A stretch of DNA of 64,000 nucleotides from Mycolicibacillus parakoreensis (GCF_022370835.2 NZ_CP092365.1:1612001-1676000); one strand, 5' to 3'; positions 40,433 through 50,191 are shown, counted from the stretch's first letter. Numbers and translations are program-made. Notes: a model not told the origin generated them from the sequence alone.

Positions 40433-41788
40433 ATGCGGGGCCTGATCATCGTGGACGTGCAGAATGATTTCTGTGAGGGCGGTGCCCTGCCGGTCGCCGG
40501 CGGCACCGCGGTGGCCCAGGCGATCGGTCGGTATCTCGCCGACGGGGACCCCTACGACCACGTGGTGGCCACCCGCGACTGGCACATCGACCCGGGCAGC
40601 CACTTCTCCGAGACCCCGGACTTCGTGATGTCCTGGCCGCCGCACTGCCGTGCCGACAGCACCGGTGCGGCGTTGCACCCCGCGCTCGACGACGACCGGA
40701 TCGAGGCGATCTTCTCCAAGGGCGCCTACGACCCCGGCTACAGCGGGCTGGAAGGGGTGGACGCCGCGGGCACCGCGCTGCCGGACTGGCTGCGCGTCCG
40801 TCGCGTCGATGCCATCGACGTGGTCGGCCTGGCCACCGACCACTGTGTGCGGGCCACCGCCGAAGGCGCCGCGCGCGCCGGGTTCACCACCCGGGTGCTC
40901 GTCGATCTCACCGCCGGCATCGCCCCCGCCTCCACAGCCGCCGCCCTCGATGCGATGCGGGCGGCCGGGGTCGAGGTGGTAGACAGCGTCACCACCGGCG
41001 TGGAGCGCGACCTGCTGGCGGCGGTCGAGCAGTCGCCGCGTGCCGCCGCCGCCCACGATCGCGCCGGATGGGTGGGGCTGTTCACCGCGGACGGACGCGT
41101 GGAAGACCCGGTGGGATCACGCCCGCATGTGGGCACGGTGCAGATCGGTCGTTTCTACGACACGTTCATCGGTCCGCGCGACATCGTTTTCCACCGTGAC
41201 CTGGACATCGTCGACGAGACCGTCGTCATCCGCGACCTGGAACTCGAGGTCGCCATGGGGTCGGCGGTCACCATGCGCATCCCGGCATTCCTGCGCTATG
41301 AGATGCGGTCCGGCAACGGGCAATGGAAGATCACCTCGCTGCAGGCCTACTGGGAACTGCCCGCGATGGTCGGACAATTCCTGCGCAACGGCGCCCGGGC
41401 GCTGGCACCGATGCGGCAGCTGGGCGAGAGCCTGTACCGCAATCAGGGCATCGGCGGCGCGGCCGGTTTCCTGGCGGGCGTGCGCCGGCCCGGCTTCCGC
41501 AGTCACAAGGTGGTGCAGGCGTTCCTGGGCGCGGTGGCCCGCGATGACATCGCCGCCGCGCAGCAGGCGTTGAGCGACCACGCGCAGATCACGGTCGGCG
41601 ACACCCGTGCGTGTGGGCTTCCCGGGCTGGCCGCTCAGCTCGCCGGGGCCGACTGGACCAAGATGATCGGCGCCGGGCACACCGTCGTCGTCTCGGTCAT
41701 CTCCGACGCCGGCCGCGGGGTGTTGTTCAGCGAGATGTCCCGCCGTGGCCAGCAGATCGACCGGATCCGCTATTTCGCCCACCCTTAA
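40433..41788 (+). CDS. pncA: Nicotinamidase/pyrazinamidase PncA fused in frame to Rv2042c-like NTF2-fold domains
   Basis: A 451-residue fusion. Residues 1 to about 186 are PncA, which deamidates nicotinamide and activates pyrazinamide. Catalytic Asp8 (IIVDVQNDF), Lys (FSKGAYDPGYSG) and Cys (ATDHCVRAT) are present, as are the metal ligands Asp/His/His in RDWHIDPGSHF and His in WPPHC. The usual stop is missing. At codon 183 the frame reads straight into a 265-residue counterpart of Rv2042c with SnoaL-like segments (HDRAGWVGLFTADGRVEDP, GRFYDTFIGPRD). An in-frame GTG at 41000 could restart translation of the second part. Confidence 0.88.
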   Translation: MRGLIIVDVQNDFCEGGALPVAGGTAVAQAIGRYLADGDPYDHVVATRDWHIDPGSHFSETPDFVMSWPPHCRADSTGAALHPALDDDRIEAIFSKGAYDPGYSGLEGVDAAGTALPDWLRVRRVDAIDVVGLATDHCVRATAEGAARAGFTTRVLVDLTAGIAPASTAAALDAMRAAGVEVVDSVTTGVERDLLAAVEQSPRAAAAHDRAGWVGLFTADGRVEDPVGSRPHVGTVQIGRFYDTFIGPRDIVFHRDLDIVDETVVIRDLELEVAMGSAVTMRIPAFLRYEMRSGNGQWKITSLQAYWELPAMVGQFLRNGARALAPMRQLGESLYRNQGIGGAAGFLAGVRRPGFRSHKVVQAFLGAVARDDIAAAQQALSDHAQITVGDTRACGLPGLAAQLAGADWTKMIGAGHTVVVSVISDAGRGVLFSEMSRRGQQIDRIRYFAHP

Positions 41789-42186
41789 CGGTCCGGGACC
41801 TCCACCACCACATTGGTGGCCTTCACCGAGGCGACCGCCAGGCTGCCCGGCTCCAGGCCCAACTCGTCGGCGGCCTCCCGGCTCATCAGCGACACCATCC
41901 GAAACGGCCCCGCCTGAATATCGACCTGGGCCATCACCGTGTCGCGGATGACGTTGGTGACCAACCCGACCAGCCGATTACGCGCCGACGCGCCCAACAC
42001 CGGCTCCCGTGACAGCCGCTCGGCGACCGGGCGCTGCTGCACGAAACGTGCCAGCGCGGCCCCGTCGACGGTGCGCGGCCCCTCCCCGGCGGTGACCGGC
42101 AGTCGCCCGGCGTCGATCCAGCGCCGCACGGTGTCATCGCTGACCCCGAGCAGTTCGGCCACCTCGGAGATACGGAAACTCGGCAT
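41785..42186 (-). CDS. HTH plus Mop/TOBE molybdate-binding-type protein
   Basis: A 133-residue protein. The N-terminal MerR/excisionase-like helix-turn-helix is FRISEVAELLGVSDDTVRRW. The C-terminal Mop-type TOBE domain starts near residue 63, with ASARNRLVGLVTNVIRDTVM and ending SVKATNVVVEV. It could sense molybdate or tungstate and regulate uptake, as ModE-type proteins do. No mod genes are adjacent. It shares its stop region with the convergent pncA fusion (bases 41785-41788). Confidence 0.82.
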   Translation of the reverse strand: MPSFRISEVAELLGVSDDTVRRWIDAGRLPVTAGEGPRTVDGAALARFVQQRPVAERLSREPVLGASARNRLVGLVTNVIRDTVMAQVDIQAGPFRMVSLMSREAADELGLEPGSLAVASVKATNVVVEVPDR

Positions 42187-42300
42187 CGCGCCAGCCTATC
42201 GGGAGCACCCGCCTGCCACATCGGGTTCCCGGCCGGTGGCGCCACGCCGGAAACGCCGGCGGCCGCGCCGGGCCCGGGGAAGGGGGAGAATCAGCCTGTC

Positions 42301-43635
42301 ATGACCGGCACACGTATCTCCCGCCGCACGGCGCTGCGTGGCGCCGCCGCGGTGGGTGCGGCGGCGCTGGCCGGCGCCCCGGCCGGGTGCGGGCGCGGCG
42401 ACACCGACGCGCTGAGCTTCTTCTTCGCTGCGAACCCGGAGGAGGCCGACGCGCGACAGCGGATCATCGACGCGTTCTGTGCCGAGCATCCCGATATCCC
42501 GGTGCGCACGGTGCTCTCCGGCGGCAACCCGATGCAACAGCTGTCGATCTTCTGTGCCGGCGGCAAATGCCCCGACGTGGTGATGGCCTGGGAGTTCAGC
42601 TACGCCGGGCTGGCCGAGCGGGGCGTGTTGGCCGACCTGAACCCGTTTTTGGCGGCCGATCCCGATTTCGCCGCGGATCTGCGCGCCGACAGCATCGCGC
42701 CGCTGCTGCAGACCTTCGCCTACCGCGGAGACGACCGGTCGGGGCAGTTCGCCCTGCCCGAGCAGTGGTCGGGGAACTTCTTGTTCTACAACCCCGGGCT
42801 GTTCGCCGAGGCCGGGGTGGCCCCGCCACCGCGGAGTTGGCAACAGCCGTGGAGTTTCGCCGAGTTCCTCCGCGCCGCGCAGGCGTTGACCAAACGGGGT
42901 CGCACCGGGCGGGTCAGCCAGTGGGGGTTCGTCGACACCTGGGCGCCGCCCTATTCGGCGGCGTTGTTCGGCATGAACAACGGGGCGCCATGGTCGACAC
43001 CCCGGATGAACCCGACCCACCTCAACTTCGACGACGACGCGTTTTTGGACGGCGTGCAGTTCTACGCCGATCTGTCCACCCGCTACCGGGTCGCCCCGGC
43101 CGCCTCGGACGTCCAGTCGATGTCGACGATGGACCTGTTCTCCGGGGGGCGCGCGGCGATGGCCCTCGGCGGGCATTGGCGCTACCAGACGTTCGCCCGA
43201 GCCGAGGGCCTGGACTTCGACGTGACGGTGCTGCCCACCGGTCCGCGGGCCCGCCGCGCCCAATCCAACATCGGGACCACCGGCCTGGCGATCGCCGCCG
43301 ACAGCCCGCGGGCCGAACAGGCCTGGGAGTTCGTCAAGTTCGTGGGCGGACCGGTCGGCCAGACGCTGATCGCGGAGAGCGGTTTGTTCGTTCCGGTGCT
43401 GCGTTCGGCGATCTCGGCGCCGGGTTTCGCCGCCGCCCACCACCGGATCGACAACCTCGCGGTGCTCACCGAGGGCCCGGCCCACTCGGCCGGCATGCCG
43501 ATCAGCCCGGACTGGGAGAAGGTCAATGCGCTGATGGACCGCAACATCGGGCCGGTGCTGCGCGGTGCGCGGAAGGCCAGCAGCCTCAAACACACCCTCT
43601 GCGGTCCCGTCGACGAGGTGCTGGCCCGATCATGA
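42301..43635 (+). CDS. Sugar ABC transporter substrate-binding lipoprotein, Tat-type (Rv2041c-like)
   Basis: A 444-residue extracellular solute-binding family 1 protein. The N-terminus has a twin-arginine motif SRRTALRG, a hydrophobic Ala-rich core and a lipobox-like GAPAGC, so it is probably exported folded through Tat and lipidated. The mature domain shows PDVVMAWEFSYAGLAERGVL, EQWSGNFLFYNPGLF and GGHWRYQTF. By synteny it corresponds to Rv2041c; the sugar is unknown. Its end overlaps the first permease gene by 4 bases. Confidence 0.9.
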   Translation: MTGTRISRRTALRGAAAVGAAALAGAPAGCGRGDTDALSFFFAANPEEADARQRIIDAFCAEHPDIPVRTVLSGGNPMQQLSIFCAGGKCPDVVMAWEFSYAGLAERGVLADLNPFLAADPDFAADLRADSIAPLLQTFAYRGDDRSGQFALPEQWSGNFLFYNPGLFAEAGVAPPPRSWQQPWSFAEFLRAAQALTKRGRTGRVSQWGFVDTWAPPYSAALFGMNNGAPWSTPRMNPTHLNFDDDAFLDGVQFYADLSTRYRVAPAASDVQSMSTMDLFSGGRAAMALGGHWRYQTFARAEGLDFDVTVLPTGPRARRAQSNIGTTGLAIAADSPRAEQAWEFVKFVGGPVGQTLIAESGLFVPVLRSAISAPGFAAAHHRIDNLAVLTEGPAHSAGMPISPDWEKVNALMDRNIGPVLRGARKASSLKHTLCGPVDEVLARS

Positions 43636-44531
43636 CCCAACGGACAACGACGGCGGAACGTCGCCGGGCGCGGGCGGGCCGATGGTTCATCGCGCCCAAC
43701 CTCGCCGCGGTGGCGGTGTTTTTGATCTTCCCGCTCGGGTTCTCCGCCTATATGAGCGTGCAGCGTTGGGATCTGTTCAGCCCGCCCGAATACGTGGGCT
43801 GGGACAACTTCCGAACCTTGTTCACCGCCGATCCGCTGTTCGTCATCGCGGTGCGCAACACCGCGGTGTTCACCCTGGGCACCGTGATCCCCACCGTGGT
43901 GATCAGCGTGGTGGTCGCCGCGGCGCTCAACCGCAGACTCGCCGGGATCGGGGTGTTTCGCACCATCGTGTTCATGCCGCTGGCGGTCTCGGCGGTCGTG
44001 ATGGCGGTGGTGTGGCAGTTCGTGTTCAACACCGACAACGGTCTGCTCAACATCATGCTCGCCTGGGTGGGCATCGATCCGATCCCCTGGCTGGTCGACC
44101 CGCGCTGGGCGATGGTGTCGCTCTGTGTGATCAGCGTGTGGAAAAGCGTTCCGTTCGCCACCGTCATCCTGCTCGCCGCCATGCAGGGGGTGCCCGAATC
44201 GCTGTATGAGGCGGCGCGAATCGACGGTGCCGGGGAGCTTCGCCGGCTCACCTCGATCACGGTGCCGATGATCCGCGGCGCGGTCTGGTTCGTCGTGGTG
44301 ATCTCGGTGATCGGGGCGTTCCAAGCGTTCGACCAGGTGTATGTGCTCACCGGCGGCAACGGTGGGCCCGAGACCGGCACCTACGTGCTGGGGATCATGC
44401 TGTTCCAGCATGCGTTCGCGTTCCTCGACTTCGGGTACGCCTCGGCGCTGGCCTGGGTGATGTTCGCGGTGCTGCTGGTGCTGACCGTGATCCAGTTGCG
44501 GCTGGCGCGACGCAACACGGTGGTGAGCTGA
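43632..44531 (+). CDS. Sugar ABC transporter permease, MalF/UgpA type
   Basis: A 299-residue inner-membrane permease with six hydrophobic segments. The cytoplasmic EAA loop that docks the ATPase reads ESLYEAARIDGAGELRRL. ATG 43632 overlaps the binding-protein stop (ATGA). The counterpart in H37Rv is Rv2040c. It pairs with the next gene to form the channel. The stop shares a base with the following ATG. Confidence 0.92.
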   Translation: MTQRTTTAERRRARAGRWFIAPNLAAVAVFLIFPLGFSAYMSVQRWDLFSPPEYVGWDNFRTLFTADPLFVIAVRNTAVFTLGTVIPTVVISVVVAAALNRRLAGIGVFRTIVFMPLAVSAVVMAVVWQFVFNTDNGLLNIMLAWVGIDPIPWLVDPRWAMVSLCVISVWKSVPFATVILLAAMQGVPESLYEAARIDGAGELRRLTSITVPMIRGAVWFVVVISVIGAFQAFDQVYVLTGGNGGPETGTYVLGIMLFQHAFAFLDFGYASALAWVMFAVLLVLTVIQLRLARRNTVVS

Positions 44532-45373
44532 TGGCCGTTCGGTCGGGCGCGCCACGGCGCATCGCGCGGACGGTCGCCCTCTACACCGCGCTGGTCGCCA
44601 TCGCCTCCTGTGCGCTGTTTCCCGTTCTGTGGGGTCTGTCGGGGTCGTTGAAAACCGACGCCGAGGTCACCGAACCGATTCTGCTGCCGGCCGATCCACA
44701 GTGGTCGAACTATCGGGAGGTGTTCGCCCTGATGCCGTTCTGGCGGATGTTCGCCAACACGGTCCTCTACGCCGGCTGTGTCACCATCGGTCAGGTCTTC
44801 TTCTGTTCGTTGGCGGGATATGCGTTTGCCCGCCTGCAGTTTCGGGGACGTGACACACTGTTCGTGCTGTATCTGGGCACCCTGATGGTGCCGTTGACGG
44901 TGACGGTGATCCCGCAGTTCATCATCATGCGGACCTTCGGTTGGACCGACACGATGTGGGCGATGATCGTTCCGGGGCTGTTCGGCAGTGCATTCGGCAC
45001 CTATCTGATGCGACAGTTCTTCCTCACCCTGCCCAGCGATTTGGAGGAGGCCGCCACCCTGGACGGCTGCACGCCCTGGCAGATCTACTGGCGGGTGTTG
45101 CTGCCGCACGCCAAACCGGCGGTCATGGTGCTCGCGGTGCTCACCTGGGTCAACGTCTGGAACGATTTCCTGTGGCCGCTGTTGATGATTCAACGTGAGT
45201 CCATCGCCACCCTTACCCTGGGGCTGGTGTGGATGCAGGGCCAGTACGTGTCGCGGTGGCCGGTGTTGATGGCCGCCTCGATGCTCATCCTGGTGCCGCT
45301 GGTGGCCGCCTATGCGGTGGCTCAACGTACCTTCATCCGCGGCATCGCCGCGACCGGACTCGGGGGTCAGTGA
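44531..45373 (+). CDS. Sugar ABC transporter permease, MalG/UgpE type
   Basis: A 280-residue permease with six hydrophobic segments, the first beginning about residue 17. The EAA loop is [19 protein letters not shown]. It matches Rv2039c. The ATG at 44531 overlaps the previous stop by one base (TGATG). The four genes 42301-46473 are tightly packed and must form one operon. Confidence 0.92.
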   Translation: MAVRSGAPRRIARTVALYTALVAIASCALFPVLWGLSGSLKTDAEVTEPILLPADPQWSNYREVFALMPFWRMFANTVLYAGCVTIGQVFFCSLAGYAFARLQFRGRDTLFVLYLGTLMVPLTVTVIPQFIIMRTFGWTDTMWAMIVPGLFGSAFGTYLMRQFFLTLPSDLEEAATLDGCTPWQIYWRVLLPHAKPAVMVLAVLTWVNVWNDFLWPLLMIQRESIATLTLGLVWMQGQYVSRWPVLMAASMLILVPLVAAYAVAQRTFIRGIAATGLGGQ

Positions 45374-45375
45374 GG

Positions 45376-46473
45376 ATGGCGGCGGTACGGTTCGAGCGGG
45401 CGACACGGTGCTATCCCGGCGCGGAGCACCCGGCCGTCGACGGGTTGGAGCTCACCGTCGACGACGGGGAGCTCATGGTGCTGGTCGGCCCGTCCGGGTG
45501 CGGCAAGACCACGTCGCTGCGGATGGTGGCCGGTCTGGAACCGGTGGATTCGGGCCGTATCCACATCGGGGATCGCGACGTCACCGACGCCGACCCGAAA
45601 GACCGCGACATCGCCATGGTGTTCCAGAACTACGCGCTGTATCCGCACATGACCGTTGCCCAGAACATGGGGTTCGCACTGAAGGTGGCCAAAACCGCCA
45701 AGGCCGAGATCCGGAGCCGGGTGCACGAGGCCGCCCGTCTGCTGGATCTGGAGGCGCTGCTGGACCGCAAACCGAAGGACCTCTCCGGCGGTCAACGGCA
45801 ACGTGTGGCGATGGGTCGCGCGATTGTTCGCCACCCTCAGGTGTTTTTGATGGACGAGCCGTTGTCGAACCTGGACGCGAAACTGCGGGTCCAGACCCGC
45901 AACCAGATCGCGCAGCTGCAGCGGCGACTGGCGACCACCACCGTCTACGTCACCCACGACCAGGTGGAGGCGATGACGATGGGCGACCGGGTGGCGGTGC
46001 TCTGCGACGGGGTGTTGCAGCAGTGCGCCGCACCCCGTGAGCTCTACCGGCGGCCGGCGAACACCTTTGTGGCCGGTTTCGTCGGCTCCCCGGCGATGAA
46101 CCTGTTCTCCGGCGTCGTGCGTGACGGTGCGATCACGGTGGGCGACGGCGGGATTGCGGTACCGCGGCACCTCGCCGGTGACGCCGAGCAGATCGTCGTC
46201 GGGGTGCGCCCCGAACACCTCGGCGTCGACGGGACGACGGACACCGGCGCCGACGCCGCAGGCGGCATCGACGTGGTCGTCGACGTGGTCGAGGATCTCG
46301 GCGCCGATGCCTTCGTCTACGCCCATCTCGCCGGTGCCCGCGACCCCCAGACGCCGCCGCTGGTCGCGCGGGTGGACGGGTTGTGCCCCCCGCGCCGCGG
46401 AGACCGGCTGCGGTTACGCCCGGCCCCCCGGCACCTGCACTACTTCGACGCCGCCGGTCGGCGCCGCGATTGA
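45376..46473 (+). CDS. Sugar ABC transporter ATP-binding protein (MalK/UgpC type)
   Basis: A 365-residue ATPase. Walker A ([10 protein letters not shown]), Q-loop ([11 protein letters not shown]), signature ([13 protein letters not shown]), Walker B ([13 protein letters not shown]) and H-loop ([10 protein letters not shown]) are all intact. A C-terminal TOBE-like regulatory region starts near residue 240. It corresponds to Rv2038c. ATG 45376 is chosen; GTG 45370 overlaps the permease stop and is also possible. It probably energises only this importer. Confidence 0.93.
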   Translation: MAAVRFERATRCYPGAEHPAVDGLELTVDDGELMVLVGPSGCGKTTSLRMVAGLEPVDSGRIHIGDRDVTDADPKDRDIAMVFQNYALYPHMTVAQNMGFALKVAKTAKAEIRSRVHEAARLLDLEALLDRKPKDLSGGQRQRVAMGRAIVRHPQVFLMDEPLSNLDAKLRVQTRNQIAQLQRRLATTTVYVTHDQVEAMTMGDRVAVLCDGVLQQCAAPRELYRRPANTFVAGFVGSPAMNLFSGVVRDGAITVGDGGIAVPRHLAGDAEQIVVGVRPEHLGVDGTTDTGADAAGGIDVVVDVVEDLGADAFVYAHLAGARDPQTPPLVARVDGLCPPRRGDRLRLRPAPRHLHYFDAAGRRRD

Positions 46474-46542
46474 TCGTTCGCGTCAGCAGATCGGGGGATA
46501 AAACACCGCACAGCGGTCTCGGCGGCGACCTATTGTTGGGTC

Positions 46543-47499
46543 ATGGGTGCGATACCCGCATTACGCGCCGACCTGGTGTGCGAGGGCGGCGGGGTGCGCG
46601 GGGTCGGGCTGGTCGGAGCGGTCCATGCGCTGGCCGCCGCCGGCTACCGGTTTCCCCGGACCGCCGGCTCGAGCGCCGGCGCCGTGGTGGCCGCGTTGGT
46701 CGCGGCACTGCAGGCCGCCGGTGAACCGTTGGGGCGGCTGACCGACCTGATGCGCTCGATCGACTATCGCCGCTTCGCCGACCCGGGGTGGGTGAGCCGG
46801 ATCCCGTTCATCGGCCCGGCGCTGGCGGTGGCGGCCTTCGACGGGATCTACCGGGGAGCCTATCTGGAACGGTTGATGACGCGCCTGCTCGACGATCTCG
46901 GGGTGCGCACGTTCGGGGACCTGCGCACCGGCGAGAGTGCCGAACAGTTCGCCTGGTCGTTGGTGGTCACCGCCAGCGACCTGTCCCGGCGTCGGCTGGT
47001 CCGCATCCCGTGGGACCTGGCCTCCTACGGGATCGATCCCGACGACTTCCCGGTCGCCCGCGCGGTGCGCGCGTCGGCGGCGATCCCGTTCATCTTCCGT
47101 CCGGTCCGGGTGAGCGGGGCGACCTGGGTGGACGGCGGTCTGCTGTCGAACTTCCCGGTGCAACTGTTCGACCGGGCCGAGCCGCGGTGGCCCACCTTCG
47201 GGGTCCGGCTCTCCGCGCGCCCCTGTCAACCGCCGGCCACCCACCCGGTGCGGGGACCGCTGTCGGTGGGGCTGGCCGCGCTGGAGACCTTGGTGAGCAA
47301 CCAGGACGCTGCCTACATCGACGATCCGTGCACCGTGCGGCGCACGGTGTTCGTGCCGGTGCCCGACATCAGCGCCCTCGATTTCGGCATCACCGCCGCT
47401 CAGCGGGAGAGCCTCTTCGCCCGGGGAGTGCAGGCCGGTGAACAGTTCGTGAAGGACTGGGATTTCGGGGAATATCTGACCGCCTGCCAGGCAACTTGA
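46543..47499 (+). CDS. Patatin-like phospholipase
   Basis: A 318-residue protein with a patatin catalytic dyad. The oxyanion glycine loop is CEGGGVRGVGL, the nucleophile Ser is in GSSAGA and the Asp in WVDGGLLSNFP. It should hydrolyse acyl lipids. It lies downstream of the sugar importer, as Rv2037c does, so it may be part of that operon or separately promoted from the 69-base gap. Confidence 0.88.
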   Translation: MGAIPALRADLVCEGGGVRGVGLVGAVHALAAAGYRFPRTAGSSAGAVVAALVAALQAAGEPLGRLTDLMRSIDYRRFADPGWVSRIPFIGPALAVAAFDGIYRGAYLERLMTRLLDDLGVRTFGDLRTGESAEQFAWSLVVTASDLSRRRLVRIPWDLASYGIDPDDFPVARAVRASAAIPFIFRPVRVSGATWVDGGLLSNFPVQLFDRAEPRWPTFGVRLSARPCQPPATHPVRGPLSVGLAALETLVSNQDAAYIDDPCTVRRTVFVPVPDISALDFGITAAQRESLFARGVQAGEQFVKDWDFGEYLTACQAT

Positions 47500-47644
47500 C
47501 CGTCCCGTGATCATCCCAACACCGGTTCTTAACGAAGCTTTACTGCTTACACCCGGCCACCTTAACTTGGCCGCCTAGCTTGGGAAGCAGGTTGAGGTGG
47601 CTACCTCGAACCGGACCGTCAGACTAGTGAGGCAGGAGGCCGTC

Positions 47645-48094
47645 ATGACTTCCACAAGCTCGACTCGGCGTTTCACCCACAGGTACGGCAATCCGGTTAC
47701 TGATTACGGCGACGCCCGGCTTCGGGTGCAATCCCGTCAACTGGCGACAGTGGTCACGATCAGTGGCCGGATCGATGAGACGAACATCGAGCGCATCCGC
47801 CAGTACGCCAAACGTTATGTGTTGGCGGAAAAGCCGTTTGTCCTCGACCTCAGCGATGTCACCTTTTTCTCGTCGCAGGGTATGTCGCTCCTGCACTGCC
47901 TCGAGGAAACATGCTGCACTGTAGGGGTGGAATGGTGCTTGATCGCAGGTCAGCCCGTTAAAGACATGTTGCGGGCATTCGGTGGCGAAGCCGCGTTCCC
48001 CACGGCCGACTCGACCCCCGAAGCGCTCAACCAATTCCTCGATGCCATGCACCAACGGCGTCGGTTGTTGCCCCTTCTCACCAAGACCGCTTAA
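47645..48094 (+). CDS. STAS-domain protein, anti-sigma-factor-antagonist type
   Basis: A 149-residue protein whose residues 35-145 form a STAS domain: TVVTISGRIDETNIERIRQY, VLDLSDVTFFSSQGMSLLH. The Ser-rich FFSSQGMS segment sits where anti-anti-sigma factors are phosphorylated. It may control a SigF-type partner-switching circuit; no kinase or sigma gene is adjacent. ATG 47645 follows AGGAGG at good spacing. The 145 bases upstream are AT-richer than average (TTAACGAAGC, TTAACTTGG), consistent with a promoter. A tiny open frame and a strong terminator follow. Confidence 0.83.
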   Translation: MTSTSSTRRFTHRYGNPVTDYGDARLRVQSRQLATVVTISGRIDETNIERIRQYAKRYVLAEKPFVLDLSDVTFFSSQGMSLLHCLEETCCTVGVEWCLIAGQPVKDMLRAFGGEAAFPTADSTPEALNQFLDAMHQRRRLLPLLTKTA

Positions 48095-48112
48095 CCAAAG
48101 GATGATCAGAAA

Positions 48113-48238
48113 ATGCTAATCGACATTCGGTGGCTGAGGTTCTTGCTGACGCATTGGCGCCAGCCGACCCGATCCGACCACGACGTGCAGGTGACCCCTG
48201 CCGCCGCCTCGTCGCACACCGTGCCGCACGCCGCGTAG
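48113..48238 (+). CDS. Possible 41-residue protein downstream of the STAS gene
   Basis: An open frame beginning MLIDIRWLRFLLTHWRQ and ending SSHTVPHAA, 18 bases after the STAS stop. AAAGGA lies about ten bases before the ATG. The head is basic and amphipathic, with two Trp and several Leu/Ile. A rho-independent terminator begins 24 bases after its stop, so the open frame would lie within the STAS transcript. I know no homologue; the length alone proves nothing. Confidence 0.4.
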   Translation: MLIDIRWLRFLLTHWRQPTRSDHDVQVTPAAASSHTVPHAA

Positions 48239-48261
48239 CGTCCCTCGGGCGCGACACGTCC

Positions 48262-48306
48262 CAGACCCCCACATCGGTCGAACGCCGACGTGGGGGTCTG
48301 CTTTTT
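48262..48306 (+). terminator. Strong intrinsic terminator after the STAS gene
   Basis: A 16-base-pair stem with one mismatch: the left arm starts CAGACCCCCACATCGG at 48262, the loop is seven bases (48278-48284), and the right arm CCGACGTGGGGGTCTG ends at 48300. TTTTT follows at 48302-48306. This is an unusually clear rho-independent terminator for a mycobacterium. Confidence 0.85.
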
Positions 48307-48583
48307 CTGTGAGCTGTCGAGGTCTTGCCTGCCGGTGTGGTGGACATCGGTTCGTGACGCTGATCTGCGGCCCGATTTCCGATAGACTCCGCAACTGCGA
48401 AAGAAACGCAGGATTTCATCCGTGTCTTCGGGTGTTTCCGCGGTTCTGACGGTCGTGGATCGCCGATCGGCAGCCCCTGTCCACGGCCGGTCGCGGTGAT
48501 GGCGCAGCGCCGCAGTGACGCTGGGTGGGCGAGGCCGAGAGGAGCCGGCGACAGATGTCCTCGCATGCGGAGCAGGAGTTAGC
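48307..48583. other. Intergenic region upstream of the second PPE gene
   Basis: These 277 bases between the terminator and the PPE start hold no gene I can support. AGGAG lies about six bases before the GTG at 48584. Presumably the PPE promoter lies here, but no confident -10/-35 pair is visible. Confidence 0.5.
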
Positions 48584-50191
48584 GTGACCGCGCCGATCTT
48601 CATGGCCAGCCCGCCGGAAGTCTGGTCAACCTCGTTGTCCAGCGGACCGGGCCCGGGCGCACTGCAGGCGGCGGCCAGCAGTTGGCAGGCGCTGAGCATC
48701 GAGTACGCCGAGGTCTCCGCCGAATTGACGACCCTGCTCGGTGACGTGGAGGCAGCCGCCTGGCAGGGGCCCAGCGCGGCCGCCTACGGGGCAGCGCACA
48801 TGCCGTTCCTTGCGTGGTTGACCGAGGCCAGCGGCAAAAGCGCCGCGGCGGCAGCCCAACACGAGGTCGCTGCGTCCGCTTACGTGGGCGCGCTGGCCGC
48901 CATGCCGACGATGGCCGAACTCACCGCGAACCATGTCGTGCATGGCGTCTTAATCGCGACGAACTTCTTCGGGATCAACACCATCCCGATTGCACTCAAC
49001 GAAGCCGATTACCTGCGGATGTGGGCTCAGGCCGCCGCGACGATGACCACCTATCACGCGGTCAGCACCACGGCGGTGGCCACAACCCCCCAGACAACGG
49101 CGGCCCCGATGATCATGAAGGCCGATATGGACCGGATGTCGTCAGCCGCAGGCGACCCGGCGAACGGCGGCAAGCCCCCGATGTATTGGATGATGGGCGA
49201 CCACATTCCCCAGAGTCTCGAAGATTGGTATCACGCGCTCTTCCCTCCCCAGTTCAATCCGTTCGATCCAGGATCTTTCGGGAAAATGTCGCCGAGTTTG
49301 GTCAAATTCCTCCCACGCATCGGTGAGATGTTCACCGCGTATTCGGGAAACCCGGCGCAACTCGTCGAGGCGATGTTCTTTCTCGGTGCGCAATTCATCG
49401 TGCACCGGACGTTGTTTTTGACCTGGATCGTGCTCAACAACCCGGCGATGTTCGGCACCTTCATCACCGCCAACCCGATTTACTCGGCCGGGCTGGCCGC
49501 GATCCCGCTCGTTGCCGCACCGGCCGTCGCGGCCCCGGCGGCAGGTCTGGCCGGACTCGCCGGATTGGGGTCGATCACCCCTGTACCACCGGTGGTGGCC
49601 GCACCTCCGATGGCGCCGATGCCGCCGCCGGGCTCCGCACCGTCGCCGCCTCCCACGATGCCATCGGCGCCGGCCACTCCGGCCACACCGCCACCGAGCG
49701 CGCCGGCCGTGCCCTCGACGGCCCCGCCGCCGTCCGGACCTCCGCCGGCGCCGGTGTTGGGGCCCGAATCCACCATGGCCGCGCACAACGCGATCTATCC
49801 CTACCTCGCGACCGCGGTGAGTTCGCGATCGGGGGAGGTGGAGCGGCGCCGCAAACCGGCACCGAGCTCGCAGGAAGCCGAACGGGAGGCGTCGGCGGCG
49901 ACAGCGCAACACGCGCAGGACAGGCAGCGGCGCCGCCGTCGCAAGAAAATGACGATGGTGGGTCGCGGTTATGAGTACATGGACCTCGAGCCGGAGCCCG
50001 ATGAGGGGTCTCCCGGCGGTGCAAGGGTTGTCGCCTCGGGGTTAGGCGCAGCAAACGTCGGGTTCGCCGGAACGGCCGGCGCGGTGACGGCCCCGGCGGG
50101 ACTCACGTCGGTCGTCGACGACACGTCGACCAGCGCACATCGCATGCCGATGATGCCCGGCAGCTGGCAGGGCACTACTCCGCCGGAATGA
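48584..50191 (+). CDS. PPE family protein, PPW subfamily
   Basis: A 535-residue PPE protein. The N-terminal domain has MASPPEVWSTSL, AWQGPSAAAYG and [12 protein letters not shown] Met-rich linker, a hydrophobic central part, a Pro/Ala-rich segment (about residues 340-400) and a basic RRRRRKK stretch follow. The tail contains GFAGTAG and PxxPxxW (PMMPGSW), so it belongs to the same subgroup as the PPE at 11782. Export by an ESX system is expected. No PE partner is nearby. GTG 48584 gives the family start VTAPIFMASPPEV. Confidence 0.92.
   Translation: MTAPIFMASPPEVWSTSLSSGPGPGALQAAASSWQALSIEYAEVSAELTTLLGDVEAAAWQGPSAAAYGAAHMPFLAWLTEASGKSAAAAAQHEVAASAYVGALAAMPTMAELTANHVVHGVLIATNFFGINTIPIALNEADYLRMWAQAAATMTTYHAVSTTAVATTPQTTAAPMIMKADMDRMSSAAGDPANGGKPPMYWMMGDHIPQSLEDWYHALFPPQFNPFDPGSFGKMSPSLVKFLPRIGEMFTAYSGNPAQLVEAMFFLGAQFIVHRTLFLTWIVLNNPAMFGTFITANPIYSAGLAAIPLVAAPAVAAPAAGLAGLAGLGSITPVPPVVAAPPMAPMPPPGSAPSPPPTMPSAPATPATPPPSAPAVPSTAPPPSGPPPAPVLGPESTMAAHNAIYPYLATAVSSRSGEVERRRKPAPSSQEAEREASAATAQHAQDRQRRRRRKKMTMVGRGYEYMDLEPEPDEGSPGGARVVASGLGAANVGFAGTAGAVTAPAGLTSVVDDTSTSAHRMPMMPGSWQGTTPPE

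Noticed and set aside
41000-41788. Separate Rv2042c-like gene starting at GTG 41000
   Set aside because: No ribosome site precedes the GTG and the frame is continuous with pncA, so I annotate one fused gene and mention the restart only as a possibility.
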